In this document: piece by piece, positions 22,008 to 33,499 of the stretch
Layout: each line of letters begins with the position of its first letter
Numbering within the stretch: the stretch's first letter is position 1
From: Buddleja alternifolia
Lineage: Eukaryota; Streptophyta; Magnoliopsida; Lamiales; Scrophulariaceae
Direction: 5' to 3'
Assembly: GCA_019426215.1 (NCBI GenBank)
Contig: CM033402.1
Coordinates: forward strand, 3,658,001-3,722,000
Length of the DNA: 64,000 nt
The notes under the pieces: model-generated
What the model was told of the DNA's origin: nothing
Database searches by the model: none
What the model saw: the letters and a program-made list of their open reading frames with translations, nothing else
Position numbers and translations under genes: made by a program

Positions 22008-23414
22008 CGTTTACCAGGTATGTTGCTCTGTAGGTAATTTAAATATAACCATTTAGTTCAGTAATATGTGAAAAAGAAATGAGCAATCATTTACATCATT
22101 CCCGTTCCAAGATTAATACGAGCCGAAGGAAGCATGCAGATAAGTTCCTTAATTTTAATGACATGCACTCCCCTCACTTGTTGGGTAATTACAACGACTC
22201 CTTGAGGTTTTGCAAATTACGAATACATCCTGCGACGGATCCACTTAAAAGCAGTGAGTGAAATTGTGATATGCTTTTACTAAAAGAGGAGTTTATGGTA
22301 ATTTTTCAAACCACGGAGATGCAGCATGCGTTCGTTGAGAGCGAGATGCTCGAAAAATGGGAGATATAGTGCCTGGAGACTAGCTTTACATTAAGAAAGA
22401 CTACTCGGGGAGAACTAGAGTTGTCAAGTTCAAGTACAGTGCGGATGCCCTCTTGAAATGTTTTTCGTAATTAGGGTCTCACGCATGAGGTGTCTATGTG
22501 ATTTATGCTTAATTTTGTTGGATGAAATACAAAGTAAAAGAAGAAAAACTGCCTAAGAATGTTATAGGAGCTAAGAAACTTAATCCTGTAGTTCAAATTA
22601 GTTGGTATACAACTTGAGACCAAATTCATTACAATAAATAATTAGTGATGAAACAAGAAATCGCTCACATTTGCTCAGGATAAGTTTGCAGAGGGAAACG
22701 GATTGAGCAATGGTGTGTTATAATATGAGAAAACTGCCACACTTAAGATAAAGTAGCTGGATAATAGTGCAATCTTTAGTGAATTTACTTGAAATTGGTG
22801 AAGGGCATGCGGGTCATGTCGGGCCGGGTTGTGTCGTGTCGTGTCCGGGACAGATTCTTGGAGAAAGAGATAAAAGATACAATGGGTACTTTTGAACTAG
22901 GCTTGGAGATAGATACTACAACCCAACATGTTTATATATAGCGGAGCTAATGCATGCATAGAACTTTGACAGATAGTGACATACAATTTCTTTTTCCTTT
23001 CCCTTTTTATTGTGGCTGAATGTTGACAATTCTAACTTTTTATTTCAAAGTTGTCATTATTTAAATTAATTATCACATGATTTTGGAGCTTGTTGAATTA
23101 GTGTAGACACGTGGCCGGCCGCGGTTGGACATTAACAAAAAGAAGACATATTTCCCGTTTCCCTAGTCTTCTCTCCCCAACTTTGACAAGGTCTTACAAT
23201 AAATGCTTTACGGGGAAGATTATGACAACGTTAACAACCTTGGAGAATATTCAGCCTTTGAGAATATTACAGGATGCAAAACACGGGTAAGATTGGATTT
23301 TACGCGAAAACTTGAGTAGAAAAATACGGCTTTTGTCCGGTATAAGGTTTCAATCGCTATATATGAATAGATTTACATTTTCTAATAAGAGTAAATTTCA
23401 TAAACACCCCTCTC
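22008..23414. promoter_or_regulatory. upstream region of the NRPS-like gene
   Basis: No coding sequence seen. Candidate promoter signals for the minus-strand gene are a TATATAAA (minus strand, about 22931-22940, 0.9 kb from the ATG, so a long leader or 5'-UTR intron would be needed) and CACGTG. These are motif matches only. Confidence 0.35.
23107..23115. promoter_or_regulatory. G-box / ABRE-like ACACGTGGC
   Basis: This is a perfect CACGTG core with GGC flank, typical of bZIP/bHLH sites, 1.1 kb upstream of the NRPS-like start codon. The occupant is unknown. Confidence 0.35.
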
Positions 23415-23757
23415 GTATAGGGGTGAAAGATGAACCAAACTATTCGATACTCGACTCGAGCTCGATTGATAAAAGCCTATTTGAGCTCGATTCGTTAATA
23501 TATCAAACCAAGTTTGAACAATTTTTTGTGTTTGATAACTGTTGAAGCTCGGCTCGATTAGTAAAATATAATAAAAACATTACAAAAAAATCGAACTACT
23601 CGAGCTCAATCCGTGTTCGACTCAATTAAAGCTCATTTGAGCTCGACTCGATTAATGATCAAACAAGTTCAAACGCAAACTTTGAAGTTTGATTATATTT
23701 CAAACAAATTTAAACAATATCTCGTTTGATTCGACTCGACTTATTTACACCCCTACT
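23415..23757 (-). repeat. 'GTAAACGAGCC' dispersed repeat, copy on minus strand
   Basis: Runs of CTCGAGCTCGATT, GTTTGAACAA and GACTCGACTTATTTACACCCC are the complement of the family seen at 53062-53425. The element is rich in TCGAG/CTCGA and degenerate. It recurs at 11244-11530, 43161-43437, 50855-51185 and 53062-53425. Confidence 0.7.
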
Positions 23758-24420
23758 CTCGTAATCTAACGAAAAATACTTTGAAATTTGAGAAATTATC
23801 ATGGCTTCCCTTATCAGCAAAATCAAATGAAAATGTTGCCCTCTGCCTTTTCGAGTTGTCAGATCATGACAGGGGGTGTCTAGGTAATTTGCAAAAACTC
23901 AGGGTACTCATAATAATTACACAATAAGTGATAATGACTCAATAAAGAGGGAGTGTGCACGTATTTATCCTTTCTAATAAATGGTGGAAGATTTAATGAT
24001 GCTGGGCTGTCAATTCTTAGATTTTTTTTTTTTTGAAGAAGTCAATTCTTAGATTAAGATCTCGGATATTTGAATGGGGATATTCGTGAAAATGAAACTG
24101 AATAATAGAAGTGATAATCATTTTCATTTGGCCGTCTCAATGGACTCTTGTACTATGAGTAATTACCCTGTCCATTTTAACTCTTGTGCAATAAAATTAA
24201 GATATAGTAGAGGCATATCCTATCCTAGATGCAGCATCTTCATCCAAACACTTTTTAATAATCACAGATAGATTAATTAGTCCTCTGTATGGAACGTTGT
24301 TTGATTCACTCCCAATTATGTCTTTCTAATCTCATGTTATAAAAATTTCCATAATTTCTCTTTCACTTTCTTGGCAATTCAAAGTGACTCTCGTACTCCG
24401 AATCTTGGTATAATAATAAT
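23758..24420. other. intergenic
   Basis: No gene seen. A T-run lies at about 24022-24034. Confidence 0.45.
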
Positions 24421-25036
24421 TAGGCAAAATTCCTGAAGACCCTTCAAATATATTTTTGTGTCCGAGAAAATCCATGATAATAATTTTAATCTAAAATACC
24501 CATTCTACATACTTTTCATTTGGAAAAACCTGTCCAAATACCTAACAGATGAGATTATCAATCTCTCGGGCTAAATTACCCTTTTAAGTTAAAAACTAAT
24601 CAATTCATTTGTTTACTACAGATTTTTTTGTTGGATTTTCAAATTGATAAATTGTATAACACAACATGAATTTTACCTTTTAACTGTTATTTTAATATAT
24701 ATATATATATATATATTAGTTTAACATATTAATTGTTCTAATACTTTCCTCTGAAGATTCGAAAATTTGAAACTTTAAAATTATCAATAATAGCAGATAT
24801 CAATTAAATTTTTTTTTTAAATAGATGGTCATGCAAAAATACAGTTAGTTGATTCTTAACCTACAATTTAGTCAATAAATTTATTTTCTCCAATTTTTGG
24901 GTATTTTTGAATGAAAATATGATGGAATGAATCTTTTGGACACAAAAACATTATTATGGATTATTGATAATAAAAAAATTATTATTGATTTTTGAATATA
25001 ACAATTTATCTTAAGGGGTTCTCAGTTATTTTCCTA
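24421..25036. mobile_element. degenerate foldback element
   Basis: The left arm (AGGCAAAATTCCTGAAGACC ... TTTTTGTGTCCGAG) is roughly complementary to the right arm (GGACACAAAAACATTATT ... AAGGGGTTCTCAGTTATTTTCCTA). A (TA)n run lies at 24695-24718. No target duplication confirmed. Confidence 0.5.
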
Positions 25037-25208
25037 GTAATATGTGTGTAAGATGAACTTCTATGTGGGTGATGTTATACAGATCATTGCAATTGATACG
25101 AGACTTTGAGTTCTGAATCTTTTTTAGTAAGTTGAAAGTAACTCTTGACTCTTAAATTCTGGTATAATCATAACTATGGGTGTATGACATATTCTATGTG
25201 GATCCAAT

Positions 25209-25397
25209 CAGGGATTGAGCGAGGGGGCTGGTGGTTGCGCCCCGCCCCCCCTCCCCCCCCCAAAACTTTGAGATAATCATTTTTTCACCCTATAATTTTT
25301 TCATTTTTGGAATTTCGCCCTAAAGTTTAAAAATATCAAATTTTACCCCTCTTTTTTAATATTCGGCCCCCAACCAAAATTCCTGGCTCCGTCCTTG
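25209..25397. mobile_element. second hAT-type MITE, 189 bp
   Basis: The left end CAGGGATTGAGCGAG and right end CTGGCTCCGTCCTTG are decayed versions of the CAGGGACGGAGCC terminal repeats at 3679-4050. The flanks GATCCAAT (25201-25208) and GATCTAAT (25398-25405) are a 7/8 target duplication, so this insertion is older. Confidence 0.8.
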
Positions 25398-25405
25398 GAT
25401 CTAAT

Positions 25406-26619
25406 CATATGACTTATTGCATTTGTTGTGGGTTTTTGAGTTAGGTTCAAATTGGTTCCACCTTGGTTTTAGGTTGGATCCAACTTGGTTTCAAGTTAGT
25501 TCCAATTTGGTTTCAACTTGGATCCCACACAATCTTTAATGATATGCATATTTGCTTCATAGCATGTGTATTGTGTGTACTTACATGGTTGAGAGTTGGA
25601 ACTTGGGAACATGTTGATGGAAATGGCTTGAAAACTTGATTTAAGTTCATCTTGGGTCTTTTTATAAGAACCATTTAGAACCAATCCAACCCAACCCGAA
25701 TCGAATTCATATTGGAACCACACTTTTGGATCTATCTCAAACCCAACCCACCTCGAACCCAATCCAACCCAATCAACTTATTTGACACCTCTAAATTGAA
25801 ATATGATACAAATTATCACACTAAGGTGACATATTATCAAACCTAACATAATTGTTGACTTGAGTACACCATCCAATAAATAAACCGTGTGAAATATTGA
25901 AGGAATTGACCCGAAATTTAAACGTCAACATAGCATTATATTGAGTATTGACTTCTGTAAGGTAACGTTGGTCAAGTACTTAAGTCCAAGTTCTTGAATA
26001 CACCTTTTCAGAATCTGTACTTTGAAAGGTGGTTAGCCAGTCAGAAGTTGATTTCATATCAACGTTCTGTTCCATTTACTTGATCAAGTCTAGTTAATGG
26101 GACATTCTAGAATAATAATAATGCTTAATGATTAGTTTAAGTAGAAAACTTTAAGTCGTCGCTACCTCAAAATCTTGCCCCATTTGTCAAACACGTACTT
26201 CATTTGATTACGAATATTGACTTTAAACACACTTTAACCAAAATACTTGGTTATGTCATTGGTTTTAGATTAATTGAAAGTTTTTTTTTTCATACACAAA
26301 GCTCGAACTTGATTGTGGGAACTGCATTTAAGGAGATTTTACGTATACCACGTTCAGGGAATTTTGTGTACATATGAGTTTAGATTCGAAACTTTTGCTT
26401 AATCGAGTAGAACAAATTTTATTCAAGTCAAAGCATAATGGTAAAATACTCGCATGCTATATAATCACTATAATATAATATAGTAGACCTGTGTGGAGGT
26501 CTGGGTTGGGCGTCTTTCTTTATTATTTATTAGACTTGGGATGATTGACTTAGCATATTAAAGTTGGTCAGTTCTGAAGACATTTATCTAAAATTAATTG
26601 AAGAGTAATATTTTAAAAC
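25406..26619. other. intergenic with low-complexity repeat
   Basis: 25430-25790 is built of short repeated motifs (GGTTCCAATTTGGTTTC, CCAACCCAACCCGAA). They give long open frames without protein character. Nothing else recognised. Confidence 0.45.
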
Positions 26620-26823
26620 GTTACCCAATGTTTGTTAGTTTAGTGGTATCAGTTTCTACTTTCATTTGGGAGGCCATGAGTTCAATTTCAGTCTATCACA
26701 AATTGTGATTTCTCTCATCTTATTTGGAGTTTTATAGGGATTGTATGGCCATCATTAAAAACTATCGGTCCGGATTTGTCGAGTCAGGATATCTTTTCGT
26801 CTAGAATTAAAAAAAATTAAATG
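26620..26823 (+). mobile_element. tRNA-derived SINE (degenerate)
   Basis: The head resembles RNA polymerase III boxes: A-box-like TTAGTTTAGTGGT (26635-26647) and B-box-like GAGTTCAATTTC (26678-26689). The 3' part (ATTAAAAACTATCGGTCC ... GAGTCAGGATATCTT) ends in an A-rich tail and matches the 3' end of the SINEs at 58889-59095 and 51262-51345. Confidence 0.6.
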
Positions 26824-28766
26824 TTAAATTAAATAAATTGAAATGATAGAAACATCATCATTAGTTAGAGTCTTATCATGCTATTTGATGTTTTGCAGTT
26901 TATAAGATGCCTTAGAATTTTTGATAAATATTTTAGGAGAGCGATTTATAAACTTTCTAAAGATGTAGGAGCATATAAGCTCCATAAAATAAGTTGAGAA
27001 ATTTTAACTTATTTCTTAACATCTTAAGATATCTCCTAAATTTGATCATCTTAATTACAAAGTTATCATTACTAATATCTTATAAGTTTTATAGTTTATT
27101 TTACCCTAGCGGTTGAAGAATTTATTTAAATTAAGATCCAACTTTATAAGCTCTTTTAAAACATCTTATAAAATGTAAAAAAATTATAAGATATTTTAAA
27201 TAAGCTTAGCGGCCCAGCTAAACACTCTCCTAGATCCAGATGACCTATGATTGGTTCATTTTGCATCCAACTAAAACTAAAAAATTATTTTTAAATAAAA
27301 TGCTGAAAAATATATGTAATAAAAGAATCTGAAAATCGTAAATAACTTCATAAATTAACTAATTAAGTGGTATTAATATGTTGGACCTGATTCGGATCCA
27401 GTCCGTACCATTTGAAGTTTGGACCGACTTGTTGAATTTATTTCGATCTAATTTACTTGGATCCGTCAATCCCGGTCCAGCCCACCCAAAAATTCTAGTC
27501 TGAACTCTGAACTTAATTGGACCAAATCCAAATTATTATATATATAATAAAAAAGAAAAATTCTATATACCAACGTTTCTATACCAAATTTTTTTAACTC
27601 TTGATTTGGTAAGAAATTATAATAATTACTTGACTTTAATGTGTTTAGTCAATCAATATTTTCTAAATCAAGTGGAGGTGAAAAAATGGTAGTATGAAAA
27701 CGGTGGTAACTTTACTTAATAAATAAATCATGTCTATCTAATCGCTACATACACTTCATAGAGAGTGATTAGTTGGGGTTGACCAAATCAGACGAGTCTT
27801 TTATAATTTCAGCATTTCGTTCTAAAAAGCAAAATCACATAACGAGCAACAAGAAAGGTAAAATAAAGCACGAGATTGGTACAAATTTAAGAGCAAAAAA
27901 CGCTTACCTTTGAAGACTAAAATATGTACTTTAAGTAATTGCAGGCTACGAAAACTGCAGAAATGCAAATGCATCTCCTCTCCCGAATTAAGCTGAGGAA
28001 TTTGATAAAACTGTAGTGTAATATATGCATGAAATAAATTGGAACTTTGTCTAAAGTTGTCATTGTGAGAGATTGAATAGCACATAATAACACAGATTTT
28101 ACTGCAGACAGGTGGCCATGCATTTGCCAAATGTACGTATGCATGGAGGCAAGAATGCAGTTACGTACGTTACAGACCTGGAAGTTATTATATTTTTCGG
28201 CCTTCATCACTTTAATGCACACCAATCTTATTATATAATAAATATATATTTTTTATGACAATATGTTTTTGGATATTCGGACAATATATATATATATATA
28301 TATATAAAATGACATTTTATCTTTATCTCAAAGTATACATGTTTAGTATATAAAGTATAAACTCAAGAAATTATAGTCAAATATGCATGCCAAGTTACAA
28401 ATTTACAATTGCGGGAATGTATGATATAATTTGAGATGAAGTATCACTTTAAAATAAAAGATTCCAACATATAAATCTTATGAATGGTGTCTTAGACATT
28501 ACAAAAGAGATTAGAGGTTCGAGAGAGAATAAAAATATAATGTATGCAAGATTTACATGGTTTGAAATATTACTGATTCACGAATACTCAAAGTCAAGAA
28601 TAAAAGCTTTGTTAGCCAGATTGATTGTGGGCTAGAATTTTCTTTACTTCAACGTATAACACTCTTTTAACTTATTTGTATGTGGCATGTGGCCGCTTCA
28701 CAATTAAACCCTCCAAATTGTTTTCCTTTATGTACACGTGTGTTCGTGCTTTTACCTTTCTCGTGT
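26824..28766. other. AT-rich intergenic DNA
   Basis: No gene recognised. (TA)n at 28283-28307. The open frames at 27822-28225 show no protein family features. Confidence 0.5.
28283..28307. repeat. (TA)n microsatellite
   Basis: About 25 bp of alternating TA. Confidence 0.9.
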
Positions 28767-29571
28767 GGGAAAAATGCATTTTTAGTCTCATAAGTTGGGC
28801 CAAGTGCAATTTTGGTCCCAATATTATGGAAATCACCACATTGCATTTCATGTCTTCAAAAAATGTGCAATTTTAGTCGCAAGCACCAATTTTCGTTAGT
28901 TTTTAGACGAAAATAGCGCGTGCTTCTCATGTGCACCTTTAATTCGCTTTTGGGACCAAAATTGTACAAAAGTATAAGTTATAGGACCAAAATTGCACAC
29001 GATTTTCAGTTTGATTTTTTTTTAAGTAATTATGTATTCTCCTAGTTTTGTTTTCTTTTATGTTATTTTCTTTCTTTTTCTTTTAATTCAATTTCCTTTT
29101 GTTTTGTCCAAATATGATAAAATAAATAAATAACACCAAGTCACAATAATTTTAATTTTTATTGAAATGGTACTAATTATTCTATTAATTAGTTATGCCA
29201 TGATATAGATTATAAAAATAAATAAACAAACATATTTAAAGACAAACACAATATTTGCATACCATTTGTAGAAATAAGATCTCATATTATATTATTATGG
29301 ATGTTACCCTACACGATTCACGACTTTTTAAATGGAAATGAATAAACTTGGATCATGTGCAATTTTAGTCCAATATCATGGGACATAAATTGCACGATTA
29401 ACCATGCATGCGACAAACAGGTGCTATTTTCGTCCAAGAACTAACGGATGTTAGACTTGAGACCAAAATTGCACATGTTTTTGAAGATATAGGATGCAAT
29501 ATGGTGATCGTCATAATATTGGGATAAAAATTGCATATAGCCTAAGTTATGGACTGAAAATGCATTTTCCC
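28767..29571. mobile_element. long-armed foldback element, about 805 bp
   Basis: The left terminus GGGAAAAATGCATTTTTAGTC is inverted at the right end (GACTGAAAATGCATTTTCCC). Arms of about 200 bp each carry the phrases 'CAATTTTGGTCCCAATATTATGG' and 'GTTAGTTTTTAGACGAAAAT' and their complements. The flanking bases TTCTCGTGT and TTCTCTTGC are a weak 9-bp match, as expected for an old Mutator-type insertion. The centre is AT-rich without coding sequence. Confidence 0.75.
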
Positions 29572-29587
29572 TTCTCTTGCTAAGCTC

Positions 29588-29613
29588 TCCGAGTGCAACT
29601 TGTTGGGTGATAC
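29588..29613. mobile_element. left end of a foldback MITE split by the copia insertion
   Basis: The sequence CAACTTGTTGGGTGATAC, continued after the copia element at 39583 as GATACTTGGTAGCT, is the inverted counterpart of AGCCACCAAGTATCATCCCAACTTG at about 39737-39762. The copia element landed inside this arm. Confidence 0.7.
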
Positions 29614-31780
29614 TGTTAGAATAGTGCCCTGTGAGCCAATCCTAGATAGGCTTTATTTATCTATTCTTGTAGTAAACAATTTCGTTTTACATTATATTAA
29701 TAAAAGGCATTTCTTCATCCTATGTTTATATCGTTATAACTGTATGATGAAGTCCCTAGAATTCACACATAGCTATGGGGCTTGATATCTCATTGGATGG
29801 ATATCATAAAACAAGTTTCTAAGGCTGTGATTTCTAAATACTGTCCAAGTCATAGAATTATCAAGATGGGACATTGATAATTCGGATAGACTTGCGCCTA
29901 TGATGCACACTCTTAATTGGAGAATGTCTCGTTTTATGGACATTAGTGTAGTTGACACAAATGCACATACGCGGGTGCTTGTTGAGAACAAGTTCACTGA
30001 TTACCCTGACTGAAACTTCCTAAATTGGAATTATTTCTATATATGTCGAATTAGGAGTTTCTTAATCACGATAGTGCAAGATTAATTCTTTGACTTGAGT
30101 CATCACAGTAATCTTGTGTATTGACTTACTGCACTTTGACTCCTGTGCCAGTTCTTTTACAAGGACACATATGGACTGGTGATTGGGTGTAGTGACTCGT
30201 ATATGGAGGTTGGTGTTGACAACAAAGGATCCATCACTTGTCTAGATGAACAAGTGAATTTCCTATATAATTCTAAGTGATTTGACTGAGTCAGTCCTTG
30301 GCCAAGGCAAGTAAGTAATTAATTAAGAAATGAGTTTCTTGAATTAATTAATCACTAGTCAAACACACTCGAATTATTAAGATTGAATTTATAAGGATCT
30401 CGACCAATAAGATTCCTCGATCCTTAATTCAATTGGGAAATTAGTTGATGGAAGAATCTCACTTGCATGGAATGCGCGATTGGAAAGGTTCACTTTGAAT
30501 CGCCTACATCTAGGTCTTCAAGATAAGTAGCTAGAAACTTTTCTTTGATTTATGGGTATCTTATATTTAATGGAGATTAAATAATAAGATGGTTAATTAA
30601 AAGTGTTTAATTAATCGAGACAATTTAATTGTCCAAACTAAATCATAAAGGTTATGAACCCATTACTAGTATGTTGGTGAACCTAAAGGGTCACACACAA
30701 TACTCGGACAAATCCATTTCTTAACTAGGGAAATTTAATTCAAAGTAGTTGAGCTAATATATTAATTAATTAGATTAATTAATTAAGACTTTTATTTATT
30801 CAAGTATTGGATAAATAAATTAGTTAAGTTGATAAGATCAATTTAATTAAGCTTAAGTCAAGAAAGCATTTATTTAATTGGAAGTGACTTTTAATTAATC
30901 TAGTATGGTGGATTAATTATTAAAAGACTATTTTATTAAGCCTTGGTCGAAAATTTGGTGGAGGAAAATAATTAAAGAGTTTTAATTAATTTTCTTCTAG
31001 AAGGAAATAAGATTTCTTGGAGAGAAAGGAAACTAATTAAAATAGAAGAGTTCTATTTAGAAATTAATTAGTCTTCTATTCCTACATGGAAAAGGATTAA
31101 TGTATAAGAGTTCTACATGGAAAAGAATTGCAAGAACCTAGTCCTATATATAGGACATGTAGAGAACGAAAATAATATGATGACTTTTGAAGCCAAAATT
31201 TTTTGTTCCTCTTGCATAGAAAATCGTTTCTCTCTCTCCTTCATATAGTGTTCTTGAGTTCTTGATTATTCATCAAGATCTTGAATTCAAGAATTCATCC
31301 AAAATACTTAGAGAAGTAATTTTTGCTTTCACCTTAATCCCATACACTATTCCTTAGAGTTAGAATAAACGTTTATAGATCAACCTAGCTAAAGATTATA
31401 AACGAGTGGGTATCCGGGGTGTGGATCAACTTTAGAGGAGAAACACTTGGGTCTCTGAAGTGAATCAAGAATCCGATCAAAGACGTTTTTGGTGGAGGAA
31501 TTCGAAATCTACATCAAAGGGAAAAACGAAGGAGTTGATTCAAGGAACGAGAAGCAAGCTAGGGAGCTTACGTTAAGGAAGAAGAAACTCTTCGATTTTT
31601 ACGAAAAATCGAATAAGGTAAGATCTTCTTTATTAAAGCTTTAAATAACAAATCAAAGATGCGCAAGCCTATGATACGTGATAAGCCCGTAGGATTAATA
31701 AACTCGCATGTTTAAATCCTAGAAACTAAAATTTTAATTTTCCGCTGTGCTTAGTCGGGCTACATGTATATTTCCCAACA
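29614..31780 (+). repeat. 5' LTR (2167 bp)
   Basis: Begins TGTTAGAATAGTGCCC and ends TATTTCCCAACA. TATA box TATATATA near 31145-31152, followed by about 0.6 kb of R/U5. Unusually long for a copia LTR and AT-rich, with many AATTAATTAA palindromes. Confidence 0.97.
31144..31152 (+). promoter_or_regulatory. putative LTR TATA box
   Basis: CTATATATAGG within the 5' LTR; the same sequence lies in the 3' LTR near 38946. Confidence 0.5.
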
Positions 31781-31781
31781 G

Positions 31782-31793
31782 TGGTATCAGAGC
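31782..31793 (+). other. primer binding site (initiator tRNA-Met)
   Basis: TGGTATCAGAGC, one base after the 5' LTR, is the standard plant copia primer binding site. Confidence 0.93.
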
Positions 31794-33499
31794 CAAGGCT
31801 CGCGCATCGGAATGCATGATCCGTTTAATTTTAATCGTTACATGTGATGCACGTTTAAAATTATTAAATTCATGAATTTTATTGATTTGGGGATTTTCAT
31901 AAAAACTATTATTTTCAATTTTTTAAAGGATGTTTAAATTTGGAGAATATATATTTTATATATGTGAGGTGAACATGAATTGCAATTGAGAATTGCGCAT
32001 ATTCATTACCTAATTTACGTGCACAGTAGCTATGTGTGTGCATGTGTATGTGCAGCCGTATTGGTAATATGATTTGCAATTGACAAATTGGTCATTCTTT
32101 AACACCCCACTCACGTAGATCTTTCAAAATATGAAATACATGGCATGTGCATGGGGATGTGCATGTGAACATTCATGCAACCTATCAAGTGAATTTGTGG
32201 CTTTGCATGTTTGACGTGTGAACAGTAATTAGAGGAATAAGAATTGTATTCTGATTCTTTCTTTTATACATAGCATAATGGTTTTGGAAACCAATTAGTT
32301 TCGGTCGAAGCATTAATTAATAAAGAGGTTGACCGAAAAGTTGTAATTTGAGTTTTGCTACCATGCACCCGTGCTTTTACGTGATGGAGTATAGATTTGG
32401 AATCTATATGTGATCGTGTAGGATAATGGGTCTCCGACCCGTTTTTTCTTGGAGAAAATTTTAAGTTTTATTGAGAAATCCCGAATTGATTTAATTTATG
32501 AGGAATATTTTGTAAATTAAGAATTTACATATGCTTTCATGAGTTGATATGCATGATGGAATTTTGAGGCCATTAGAATTGTACAAGCATGTTTACTTTT
32601 CGTTATTTATTATTAGCCTTGTCGGCGTTCGATCCTTGATGGCTCTAGATAGGATCGATTTAGATATGGCCCAAAATATCCATGTTATATTTTATGTATG
32701 AGATGCATGATTTAATGTATGAGATGCATGATTCTATGTATTAGATACATGTTTTTTAGGTTATGCTTATCTTTTATATTTCCTTTCATGTGTTGTTGGG
32801 CATGTTTAGGATAGAGACTTAGATAAGATAATCGAAGCGATGAGACCTTTTCATAATATACTAAAATCCCTTACTTATTAGATAAGTTTATAAAATCTTA
32901 ATGATTTTAATTTTAAGTTAATATGGGATAAAATTAAACGGGGTTTAATATTCCATGCCTACCATCAAAAGTAATAGCATGTCGGTGCTACTTATGTAGA
33001 TTAGTCGACCATTGCAAGTGGGACTTTCTATAATGAGAAAGCCGTGATTATTACTAAGCATAGAGATGCACATGGGTAATTTATCCTCTAAGTTGACCAT
33101 TGCAAGTGGAACTTTTTGGGTGGGTTATTTAAATGTAGGTTTGATGGGTCTAACTTAACATAGGAGTAACATGGAGGCGCATAAAATTGAGGTCCATGTG
33201 AAACATGAGGTAAAAATAATTGAGGATTACTTGGGGATGTAATTGATAAGTGTTGTCTACCTTTTTAATTATTATGTATGTGTCCATAAAATTGGGGTAT
33301 GTAATAATTAAATTGGACTTCAAACTCACTAAGAAAAAATTGTTTTTCTCGAATTCTTTAATGAGGGTTATTGAATTTGAATTAAATAGTGGGAGGTAAT
33401 TTATGATTAAAAGACCTTAAAATCATATCTACACATAATGTATTAAACATCTTCTTAATCTCCGTTTCGCTTTAATTTGTAGATAACTAGATATCTAAG

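Noticed and set aside
25496..25762. Minus-strand 88-aa frame
   Set aside because: It arises from a repeated GGTTGGGTT/TTGGTTCC motif and has no protein character.
29773..29997. Minus-strand 74-aa frame, found identically at 37576-37800
   Set aside because: It lies inside both copia LTRs, so its duplication is explained by the LTRs, and it has no family features.
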